From positions 1-64,000 of the forward strand of contig NZ_SDWV01000013.1 in the NCBI RefSeq assembly GCF_004137345.1: a stretch of DNA of 64,000 bases, read 5' to 3'. The DNA is from Nocardioides zhouii. Its GTDB lineage: Bacteria > Actinomycetota > Actinomycetes > Propionibacteriales > Nocardioidaceae. This document shows positions 57,516 through 64,000 of the stretch, piece after piece. Below the pieces are notes generated by a model that did not search any database, was not told where the DNA came from, and was given only the letters and a program-made list of their open reading frames with translations. How positions within the stretch are numbered: position 1 is the first letter of the stretch; each line of letters opens with the position of its first letter. The position numbers and the translations under genes were made by a program.

Positions 57516-58430
57516 TCAGGGAGCGGGCGTCGGGATGCCGGCGAACAGGTCGTCCTCCGGCAGCGCGCTCTCCACGGTCGAGGAGACGAGCTCGTAGTCC
57601 TCGGTGGGCCAGGTCTTCACCTGGATCTCGCGCGGGATCGCGAACCAGAAGCCGTCGGGGTCGATCTGCGTCGCGTGGGCGAGCAGCGCCTGGTCACGGA
57701 CCCCGAAGTACTCGCCGCACGGCACCCGCGTGGTGATGCGGTCGTCCCAGTCGGGCTCGCGCTCCCACTTCTCGAGGCGCTCGGCGTACGGCGACTCGAG
57801 CCCGTGGTCGAGCATCGCCTGGTGGAGGGCGTTGGTCTTCTCCCAGCTCCAGCCGTGGTGGTAGTAGAGCTTCATCGGCTGCCAGGGCTCCCCCGCGTCG
57901 GGGAACCGCTCCGGGTCGCCCGCCGCGTGGAAGGCGGCGACGGAGACCTCGTGGCAGCGGATGTGGTCGGGGTGCGGGTAGCCCCCGCGCTCGTCGTACG
58001 TCGTGACGACGTGCGGGCGGAAGTCGCGGATCAGCCGCACCAGGCGCTCGGTCGCCTCCTCCAGGGGGACGAGCGCGAAGCAGCCCTCCGGCAGCGGCGG
58101 CTTGGGGTCGCCCTCGGGCCAGCCGGAGTCGACGAAGCCGAGCCAGTCCTGCCGGATGCCCAGGATGTCGCGGGCGCGGTGCATCTCCTCGCGGCGGATC
58201 TCGGAGATGTTCTCCTGCACGTCGGGGCGGTCCATCTTGGGGTTGAGCACCGAGCCGCGCTCACCGCCCGTACAGGTCGCGACGTGGACGTCGACGCCCT
58301 CGGCGACGTACTTCGCGGTGGACGCGGCGCCCTTGCTCGACTCGTCGTCGGGGTGGGCGTGGACGTGCATGAGTCGGAGGCCGGTGCGGAGCGTGCCTGC
58401 TCCGGGCCGGTCTGCGGGGGGTCGGGCCAT
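57516..58430 (-). CDS. mca: Mycothiol conjugate amidase Mca
   Basis: A 304-residue zinc amidase that cleaves mycothiol adducts of toxins so the mercapturate can be exported. The zinc motif is [11 protein letters not shown] near residue 24, with the third His in [29 protein letters not shown] and the C-terminal YEL are typical of Mca, which separates it from the biosynthetic deacetylase MshB. It shows that the organism makes mycothiol, an actinobacterial trait. It is divergent from the DUF4307 gene. Confidence 0.94.
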   Translation of the reverse strand: MARPPADRPGAGTLRTGLRLMHVHAHPDDESSKGAASTAKYVAEGVDVHVATCTGGERGSVLNPKMDRPDVQENISEIRREEMHRARDILGIRQDWLGFVDSGWPEGDPKPPLPEGCFALVPLEEATERLVRLIRDFRPHVVTTYDERGGYPHPDHIRCHEVSVAAFHAAGDPERFPDAGEPWQPMKLYYHHGWSWEKTNALHQAMLDHGLESPYAERLEKWEREPDWDDRITTRVPCGEYFGVRDQALLAHATQIDPDGFWFAIPREIQVKTWPTEDYELVSSTVESALPEDDLFAGIPTPAP

Positions 58431-58436
58431 GGCCTG

Positions 58437-58442
58437 AGTCTA
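58437..58442 (-). promoter_or_regulatory. -10 box of mca, leaderless
   Basis: On the minus strand TAGACT lies six bases before the ATG of mca. It is back-to-back with the DUF4307 promoter. Confidence 0.55.
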
Positions 58443-58454
58443 GGAGCAGCCGCT

Positions 58455-58460
58455 TACCCT
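58455..58460 (+). promoter_or_regulatory. -10 box of the DUF4307 gene, leaderless
   Basis: TACCCT lies seven bases before the GTG start. Confidence 0.55.
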
Positions 58461-58467
58461 TCTGACC

Positions 58468-58860
58468 GTGACCACCGACCTCACCGACCGCTACGGCGCC
58501 CCCTCGCGCTGGGGCCGGCCCGCGACCGTCACGCTGGCCGTCGTCCTCGCCGTGGTCGGCCTGGGCTGGCTCGGCTGGACGGTGTGGTTCCACACCACGC
58601 CCGCCGTCACCTCCGACCTCGTGTCCTTCGAGGTGACGAGCGACCACGAGATGCAGGCGCGGCTCGACGTACGCCTCGGGGACGACGACGTGGAGGCGTC
58701 GTGTCGCCTGCGGGCGTTCGCCGAGGACCACACCCCCGTCGGCGAGAAGGTGTTCACCCCGGTCGGCGGCACCAACGAGGTGGTGATCCGCACCGAGCGG
58801 CGGGCCACGACGGTCGAGAAGCTGGGATGCACCGCCGACGGCCAGCCGCGCCCTCGCTGA
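58468..58860 (+). CDS. DUF4307 domain-containing membrane-anchored protein
   Basis: A 130-residue protein with one N-terminal membrane helix (ATVTLAVVLAVVGLGWLGWTVWFH) and an extracytoplasmic beta-rich domain (VTSDLVSFEVTSDHEMQARLDVRLGDDDVEASCRLRAF). Its position between mca and greA matches the conserved actinobacterial order. The function is unknown. Confidence 0.88.
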   Translation: MTTDLTDRYGAPSRWGRPATVTLAVVLAVVGLGWLGWTVWFHTTPAVTSDLVSFEVTSDHEMQARLDVRLGDDDVEASCRLRAFAEDHTPVGEKVFTPVGGTNEVVIRTERRATTVEKLGCTADGQPRPR

Positions 58861-59065
58861 CCCCGGTCCGGGGCGCACGAACTGCGCTTTCGGTCCCGGC
58901 TTGCTAATCTAGACGTTCTGCCCGTCCGGGTGCACTGGTCCACGTCTGAGACCGCGCCGACGCCGACCGGACGGAACACACGATTCATCGACCCGATGCG
59001 GGTGCGCTGGGGCACATCCCGAGCACCCGAGGCATCCAGCACCACAGCGAAGCAGGAGCGACGAC
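58861..59065 (+). promoter_or_regulatory. Promoter and long leader of greA
   Basis: TAATCT at 58905-58910 is a candidate -10, giving a leader of about 150 bases. Arms CCGTCCGG and CCGGACGG (58922-58929 and 58967-58974) could fold this leader. No other gene is visible. Confidence 0.45.
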
Positions 59066-59557
59066 ATGACCGACCAGGGCACCATCTGGCTGACCCAGGA
59101 GGCCTACGACAAGCTGCAGGCCGAGCTCGACGACCTCCGGGGCCCCAGGCGTCAGGAGATCATCGAGAAGATCGCCGCGGCTCGTGACGAGGGCGACCTT
59201 AAGGAGAACAGCGGCTACCACGCGGCCAAGGACGACCAGGGCAAGCAGGAGGCCCGCGTCCGCCAGCTCGAGGACATGCTGCGCCGCGCCGAGGTGGGCG
59301 AGACGCCCGCCAACGACGGCGTCGTCGAGCCCGGCATGGTCGTCACGGTCGACTTCGGCGGCGGCGACACCGAGAAGTTCCTCCTCGGCGCCCGCGAGAA
59401 CCTCATGGACGGCGACGACCTCGACGTCTACTCCCCCCAGTCCGCGATGGGCGCCGCCATCAACGGCAACTCGAAGGGCGACAAGGTGTCGTACACCGCG
59501 CCCAACGGCAAGGAGCTCACCGTCACGATCGTCGACGCGGAGCCCTACCGGGCCTGA
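59066..59557 (+). CDS. greA: Transcription elongation factor GreA
   Basis: A 163-residue factor that rescues backtracked RNA polymerase by stimulating transcript cleavage. The N-terminal coiled coil runs from residue 7 to about 75 (WLTQEAYDKLQAELDDLRG ... AARDEGDLKENSGYHAAKD), with the acidic tip DEGDLKEN. The C-terminal domain has FLLGARENL, YSPQSAMGAAINGNSKGDKVSYTAPNG. Length is normal. A GCAGGAG lies before the ATG. Confidence 0.95.
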   Translation: MTDQGTIWLTQEAYDKLQAELDDLRGPRRQEIIEKIAAARDEGDLKENSGYHAAKDDQGKQEARVRQLEDMLRRAEVGETPANDGVVEPGMVVTVDFGGGDTEKFLLGARENLMDGDDLDVYSPQSAMGAAINGNSKGDKVSYTAPNGKELTVTIVDAEPYRA

Positions 59558-59582
59558 GCCCCGTCACGACTGATCACCGTCT

Positions 59583-59717
59583 GGGCGGTGGTCCAGCCAC
59601 CTTCCGACACCACGGAACGTGGCTGGACCACCGCCCTTCGGCGTGTCGAGCCGCGTGTCACGGCCAAGCGGTGGTCGAGCCACATTTCCCGACGCGCGCA
59701 TGTGGGTGGACCACCGC
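59583..59717. repeat. Two palindromic repeats of family R1 (copies e and f)
   Basis: Copy e (59583-59636) has GGGCGGTGGTCCAGCCAC and GTGGCTGGACCACCGCCC as perfect 18-base arms. Copy f (59668-59717) has GCGGTGGTCGAGCCACA and TGTGGGTGGACCACCGC. They fill the gap between the convergent greA and ilvA genes. Confidence 0.85.
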
Positions 59718-59740
59718 TCCAGACGGGGCGTACGCCGCGC

Positions 59741-60949
59741 TCAGTCGGCGACGCGGTAGCCCCGCTCGCGGAGCCGCTCCATCAGGTGCTCGGCGTGCGC
59801 CTCGCCGCGGGTCTCGAGCTGGATGCGCACCTCGACCTCGTTGAGGGTGAGCGAGGGCGAGATCCGTTCGTGGGCGACCTCGAGCACGTTGGCGCCCTCG
59901 GCGCTGATCTCGACGAGCAACGACGAGAGCCCGCCGGGGAGGTCGGGGATGCAGACCCGGAGGTAGAGGTAGCGCCCGGCGGCGGCGAGGCCGTGCCGGA
60001 TCACCTTGCTCAGCAGGAGCGGGTCGATGTTGCCGCCGGAGAGCACGGCCACGGCCGGGGTCTCGAAGATGCCCGGGTTGTCGATCATCGCGGCGACGGC
60101 GGCCGCGCCGGCGGGCTCGACGACCTGCTTGGCCCGCTCGACCAGCGCCAGGAGGGCACGCGAGAGCGACTCTTCGGAGACGGTGATGATCTCGTCGACG
60201 TGGTCGCGCACCGCGGCAAAGGTGATGTCGCCCGGTCGGCCGACCGCGATGCCGTCGGCCATCGTGCTCATCGACGCCAGCGGCACCGGCTTCCCGGCCG
60301 CGAGCGATCCGGGGTAGGCGGCGGCGCCCTCGGCCTGCACGCCCACGACTCGTACGTCGGGTCGCAGCGCCTTGATCGCGATCGCCACACCGGCCAGCAG
60401 CCCGCCACCGCCGGTGGGCACCAGCACGGTGCGTACGTCGGGTGACTGCTCGAGCACCTCGAGGCCGAGCGTGCCCTGGCCGGCGACGATGTCGACGTGG
60501 TCGAACGGGTGGATCAGGACCGCGCCGGTCTCCTCGGCGAAGGCGCGGGCCGCGACGAGCGAGTCCTCGAGGTAGCGACCGTGGAAGACCACGTCGGCGC
60601 CGTAGCCCCGCGTCGCCTTCTCCTTGGGGATCGGTGCCCCCTCCGGCATGAAGACGGTCGAGTGGATGCCCAGCGTGCTGGCGGCGAGCGCCACGCCCTG
60701 CGCGTGGTTGCCGGCCGAGGCGGCCACGACACCGTGGGCGCGCTCCTCGGCGGAGAGCCGGGAGATCCGGACGTACGCACCGCGGGCCTTGAACGACCCG
60801 GTGCGCTGGAGGTTCTCGCACTTCAGCGACACAGGGCCGCCGACGAGCGCGGAGAGCCAGCGCGACTCCTCCATCGGCGTGGTCACCGTGAGGCCGTCCA
60901 GCAGCTCACGGGCGGCCACGATGTCGGCCAGGGTCACCTGCTCGGTCAT
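59741..60949 (-). CDS. ilvA: Threonine ammonia-lyase (threonine dehydratase)
   Basis: A 402-residue PLP enzyme that converts threonine to 2-oxobutanoate. The PLP lysine is in RTGSFKARGAY (near residue 54) and the phosphate-binding loop is VPTGGGGLLAGVA. A C-terminal ACT-like domain (from about residue 325, RYLYLRVCIPDLPGGLSSLLVEISAEGANVLEVAHER) may give control by amino acids. This length with one ACT domain suits the shorter form, which is either biosynthetic or catabolic. It overlaps the AI-2E gene by 4 bases. Confidence 0.92.
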   Translation of the reverse strand: MTEQVTLADIVAARELLDGLTVTTPMEESRWLSALVGGPVSLKCENLQRTGSFKARGAYVRISRLSAEERAHGVVAASAGNHAQGVALAASTLGIHSTVFMPEGAPIPKEKATRGYGADVVFHGRYLEDSLVAARAFAEETGAVLIHPFDHVDIVAGQGTLGLEVLEQSPDVRTVLVPTGGGGLLAGVAIAIKALRPDVRVVGVQAEGAAAYPGSLAAGKPVPLASMSTMADGIAVGRPGDITFAAVRDHVDEIITVSEESLSRALLALVERAKQVVEPAGAAAVAAMIDNPGIFETPAVAVLSGGNIDPLLLSKVIRHGLAAAGRYLYLRVCIPDLPGGLSSLLVEISAEGANVLEVAHERISPSLTLNEVEVRIQLETRGEAHAEHLMERLRERGYRVAD

Positions 60950-62337
60950 GACCGCTCCTTCTCGTGCTCGGTGTCGTGCTCGTCCGGGGCATCCGGGCCG
61001 GCCAGCGGGCCGTCGTCCTCGGGCGTGCTGGAGGGTGGCGACCCGTCGGGCGCCAGGTCCTCGTCCAGCGCGTTGTCGGGCTCGTCCTCGCCGATGTCGG
61101 TGTACGTGGCCAGGTGCTGCGCGACCGCGTTGCCGGCCGCCGCCAGGGGTACGGCGATGAGCGCGCCCGCGACGCCCGCCACGAGCACGCCGCAGCCGAT
61201 CGCGACGATCACGCCGAGCGGGTGGAGGGACACGAAGCGGCCCATCAGGAACGGCTGCAGCACGTGACCCTCGAACTGCTGGACGACGATGACGCCGGCG
61301 AGCGTCAGCAACGCCGTCACCGGCCCCTGGTCGACGAGGGCGACCAGGATCGCGACCATTCCGGCGATGGTGGCACCGATCATGGGCACGAAGGCGCCGA
61401 GGAACACGAGGACGCCGATCGCGACGACGAAGGGCACGCCGAGGAACCAGGCGACGAGCATGATCCCGATCGCGTCGGCCAGGGCCACCAGCACGGTGGC
61501 CCGGACGAACTGGGTGAGCGAGACCCAGGCGACCCGGCCCGACGCGTCGACCCGCTCGCGCGCGGCACGGGGGGCGATCCGGACGAGCCACGCCCAGATC
61601 CGGTCGCCGTCGGCCATGAAGAAGTAGGTGGAGAAGAGGACGATGAAGAACCCGGCGACCACGTGGCCGACCGCGGTGCCGACCTCGGTCAGCCGGGTGA
61701 CGATGCCGTTGGCCCCGGTGCTGTCGGTCACCGCGCTCTGGACGCCCTCGATGTAGGCGTCGAGCTGGGAGTCCGAGACGTGGAAGGGTCCGGTGCGCAG
61801 CCACTCGCGCACCTGGTCGAGGCCCGCCACCACGGAGTCGGCGAGGTCGCTCGCGCCCTGGGCGACCTGCTGGCCGACAAAGGTGAGCAGCAGCGCCACG
61901 GTGCCGATGCCCAGCACCATCACGATGCCGGCGGCGGGACCGCGCGGCATCCCGATCCGGCGCAGCAGGTTGACCAACGGCACGGCGAGCGCCGCGATCA
62001 GCAGCGAGATGGCGAGCGGCAGCGTGATCACGGCGAAGAAGCGCAACGTCCACAGCAGGCCGAGCATCGCGACGACGATGACGATCAGGCGCCACGACCA
62101 CGCTGCGGCGAGGTCGAGGCCCCACGGCACCTGCGCCCGGCTGAAGTTCGACGGCCCGGTCGTGAAGGCCGGCTCGACCCGACGCTCGGCACGCATCTGC
62201 GACCACTGGCCGACGATGCGCTCGGTGAGCCGGTCCTCGTCGCGCGCGAGGGCCGCGAAGATGCGCCGCGGCCCCGACTCGTCGGTGTCGTCCTCGTCGG
62301 GCTGGTCGGGCGGGTACTGCTCGCTCACGTCGGTCAC
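60946..62337 (-). CDS. AI-2E family transporter
   Basis: A 463-residue membrane protein. About 75 charged N-terminal residues come before eight hydrophobic segments, beginning LIVIVVAMLGLLWTLRFFAVITLPLAISLLIAALAVPLVNLLRRIG. The family block AFVPMIGATIAGMVAILVALVDQGP is in the C-terminal third. The C-terminus is acidic. Family members export signals or ions; the substrate here is unknown. The GTG at 62337 is one base after the stop of the previous gene; another GTG lies three codons on. Confidence 0.88.
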   Translation of the reverse strand: MTDVSEQYPPDQPDEDDTDESGPRRIFAALARDEDRLTERIVGQWSQMRAERRVEPAFTTGPSNFSRAQVPWGLDLAAAWSWRLIVIVVAMLGLLWTLRFFAVITLPLAISLLIAALAVPLVNLLRRIGMPRGPAAGIVMVLGIGTVALLLTFVGQQVAQGASDLADSVVAGLDQVREWLRTGPFHVSDSQLDAYIEGVQSAVTDSTGANGIVTRLTEVGTAVGHVVAGFFIVLFSTYFFMADGDRIWAWLVRIAPRAARERVDASGRVAWVSLTQFVRATVLVALADAIGIMLVAWFLGVPFVVAIGVLVFLGAFVPMIGATIAGMVAILVALVDQGPVTALLTLAGVIVVQQFEGHVLQPFLMGRFVSLHPLGVIVAIGCGVLVAGVAGALIAVPLAAAGNAVAQHLATYTDIGEDEPDNALDEDLAPDGSPPSSTPEDDGPLAGPDAPDEHDTEHEKERS

Positions 62338-62338
62338 G

Positions 62339-63739
62339 CTACTCAGTACCCACCTTCTGCAGGCGCGCGACCAGCCGGTGCGCCGCGAGCGGGTGCTCCT
62401 CGGCCAGGAGCCCGGCCGCGGCCAGGACGTAGTCGCGGTCCACGACCACCACCGGGTCGCGCGGCAGCTGCCACCCGCCCTCGAAGGCGTCGCCGGTCGA
62501 CGGCAGCAGCACACGGCGTACGGCGTCGGGGCCGCCGTGGCGCAGCACGCCACCCGAGCCCACGAGCAGGTCGACCTCCCGGAGGTCCTTGCCGCTGCGC
62601 TCGACGACGCGACCCTCGGGGCTGACCACCACCTTGCTGCGGCCGGCGTGCCGCTCCAGCGCGATCCGTACGGCGGCGGCGGCGATGTCGAGGTCGGCCT
62701 CCCGCTCGGCATCGCTGTCGGGCAGGAAGTCCGGATGCTCGCGGCGGCGTACGGCGCCCGCGGCCAGGTCGTCGCGACCGGCCGCCTCCACCGTCGAGAC
62801 CGCCGACCACCGCATGCCGAGGTCGCCCTCGACGGTCCGCGTCACCGGGGTGGTGGCGACCACCTCGCGGGCCAGGCCGCTGTCCTCGGGGTCGAGCTCG
62901 ACGACGGAGTGCACGTCGGTGGTCGCACCACCCACGTCCACCACGACGACATCGCCGGCACCGGGGTGCTGGTCGTCGAGGCCGCGGGCCAGCAGCTCGA
63001 CGCCGGTCAGCACCACGTCGGGCGTCGCGCCGCGTACGAGGTCGGTGAAGCCGCGGCCGTGGGCGTCGACGCGGCTGCTGAGGTGCTTGCCGCCGATCAC
63101 GTGCGACAGGAACATCTCGCGGATCGCCGCCCGCGCGCTGCCGGGCGCGAGCACGCCGATGCGCGGCACGACGTTGTCGGCCACGACGTGCGGGGTGCCG
63201 GCGCGCGTCAGGGCCGCGGCGACCTCGGGCCGGGCGTCGGTGTTGCAGGCGACGACCACCGGCCGGTCCCACTGCAGCGCCGCCAGCGCCTCAGCGGCAG
63301 TGACGGCCGCCTCGGCGTTGCCGCCGTCGGTGCCACCGGTCAGCAGCACGATGTCGGCCTCGGCCTCGCGCAGGGCCTCGCCGTCGAGGCCGCCGTCCGA
63401 CATCGGGAGCACGGCCACGACCTTGCCGCCGCTCGACAGCGCGACCCGGCGGCCGGCCTCCGCGGTGACGAGCTCCTCGTTGCCGACGACGGCGATCCGC
63501 AGGCCGCCGCCGGCGCTGGAGCAGGCGAGCACGTCGGCGTCCCTGGCGGCCGGGTCCTGCTCGGCCAGCGCGGTCAGGCAGGCGTCGTACCCGTCGAGGA
63601 CGTCGCCCTCACCGTCCGGCCCGGGCAGCGTCGTCGCATGGCTGGCCGTGGCGAGGAGGTCGCCGGAGTCGAGGTCGACCAGCGCCGCCTTGGTGAAGGT
63701 GGAGCCGAAGTCGACGCAGACGACCGACCTCGTGCTCAC
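62339..63739 (-). CDS. GlmL/MutL-family protein (glutamate mutase accessory type)
   Basis: A 466-residue actin/hexokinase-fold ATPase. The N-terminal phosphate loop is SVVCVDFGSTFTKAALVDLDSG; later blocks are CSSAGGGLRIAVVGNEELVTAEAG, IVLLTGGTDGGNAEA, GGKHLSSRVDAHGRGF, and VVVVDVGGATTDVHSV. The family is usually coupled to B12-dependent glutamate mutase or ornithine aminomutase, as a repair or chaperone protein. No mutase gene is in the window. The GTG overlaps the stop of the next upstream gene by 4 bases. Confidence 0.88.
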   Translation of the reverse strand: MSTRSVVCVDFGSTFTKAALVDLDSGDLLATASHATTLPGPDGEGDVLDGYDACLTALAEQDPAARDADVLACSSAGGGLRIAVVGNEELVTAEAGRRVALSSGGKVVAVLPMSDGGLDGEALREAEADIVLLTGGTDGGNAEAAVTAAEALAALQWDRPVVVACNTDARPEVAAALTRAGTPHVVADNVVPRIGVLAPGSARAAIREMFLSHVIGGKHLSSRVDAHGRGFTDLVRGATPDVVLTGVELLARGLDDQHPGAGDVVVVDVGGATTDVHSVVELDPEDSGLAREVVATTPVTRTVEGDLGMRWSAVSTVEAAGRDDLAAGAVRRREHPDFLPDSDAEREADLDIAAAAVRIALERHAGRSKVVVSPEGRVVERSGKDLREVDLLVGSGGVLRHGGPDAVRRVLLPSTGDAFEGGWQLPRDPVVVVDRDYVLAAAGLLAEEHPLAAHRLVARLQKVGTE

Positions 63740-64000
63740 CCCAGGGCTCGGTCGAGGTCCGCGACCAGGTCCTCGACTGTCTCGATGCCGACGCTGAGCC
63801 GGATCAGGTCGTCCGGGACCTCGAGGTCGGTGCCGGCGACGCTGGCGTGGGTCATCTTCCCGGGGTGCTCGATGAGCGACTCGACGCCGCCGAGCGACTC
63901 GCCCAGGGTGAAGACGTCCGCGCGCTCGCAGACCGCGAGCGCCTGCTCGAGTCCGCCGGCGACGCGGAACGAGATCATCCCGCCGAACCGCTTCATCTGG
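63736..64000 (-). CDS. Cystathionine gamma-synthase/lyase family enzyme (C-terminal part)
   Basis: The last 88 or so residues of a PLP-dependent Cys/Met metabolism enzyme: MKRFGGMISFRVAGGLEQALAVCERADVFTLGESLGGVESLIEHPGKMTHASV, then DLIRLSVGIETVEDLVADLDRALG. The SLGGVESL and RLSVGIE motifs are the family C-terminal signature. The gene runs off the end of the window. Gamma-synthase and gamma-lyase cannot be told apart from this part. It overlaps the GlmL gene by 4 bases. Confidence 0.92.
   Translation of the reverse strand, partial: QMKRFGGMISFRVAGGLEQALAVCERADVFTLGESLGGVESLIEHPGKMTHASVAGTDLEVPDDLIRLSVGIETVEDLVADLDRALG

Noticed and set aside
58930..59187. An 85-residue frame in front of greA
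   Set aside because: It overlaps the greA start in another frame and is low-complexity shadow sequence; the region is better read as a leader.

Overview
The window is high-GC, densely packed DNA. Many genes overlap by 4 bases (ATGA or GTGA), GTG starts are frequent, and a TAnnnT box often sits 6-9 bases before the start codon, as in leaderless transcripts. A mycothiol conjugate amidase and the gene order glpX ... fum ... phoH2 ... prenyl transferase / haemolysin III ... mca / DUF4307 ... greA point to an actinobacterium. From memory this resembles the Rv1080c-Rv1099c block of Mycobacterium tuberculosis. The style of the sequence (many CGTACG words, many short palindromic repeats) suggests Nocardioides or a relative, but no rRNA or tRNA is present to confirm this.

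Layout: 1-5.9 kb holds the end of a membrane gene, a DUF4245 gene, a molybdate uptake operon (TOBE regulator, modA, modB, modC) and glpX. Two alpha/beta hydrolases follow. From 7 to 21 kb lies a sugar island: galactokinase, an amylosucrase-type GH13 enzyme, a GH32 invertase, an MsmK/UgpC-type ATPase, a LacI regulator, then an operon with a sugar binding protein, two permeases, a GH36 alpha-galactosidase and a GH13 alpha-glucosidase. Together these fit use of sucrose and raffinose-type oligosaccharides. From 21 to 28 kb come a DUF1707 protein, a broken flavoprotein gene, an isocitrate lyase/PEP-mutase family enzyme and a four-gene ABC importer of the polyamine/iron/phosphonate kind. From 28 to 45 kb are fumA, a DUF559 protein, a hydrolase, a CarH-like B12 photoreceptor regulator, a penicillin-binding protein, fumC, methyltransferases, a transglycosylase-like secreted protein, PIN-PhoH, a prenyl transferase, haemolysin III, a DUF1353 membrane protein, a glycosyltransferase and a YihY protein. 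From 45 to 57 kb are a secreted metalloprotease with Ig-like repeats and a second sugar island (binding protein, two permeases, GH42, DeoR regulator, second GH36). From 57 to 64 kb are mca, DUF4307, greA, ilvA, an AI-2E transporter, a GlmL/MutL protein and the end of a gamma-synthase gene.

How the parts work together: the two sugar islands appear to supply galactose, glucose and fructose from plant oligosaccharides. Neither importer has its own ATPase, so the single MsmK-like ATPase probably drives both. Galactose would pass through the local galactokinase; galT and galE are not in the window. glpX, fumA and fumC belong to central carbon metabolism.

The least ordinary feature is a set of at least seven groups of short palindromic repeats, almost all between genes. 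One 50-base palindrome occurs as a direct pair around the DUF559 gene and supplies that gene's last codons and stop. Another 68-base element occurs twice in a flavoprotein gene and has destroyed it; its two copies differ by a paired change that keeps the hairpin. These are the best candidates here for something undescribed.
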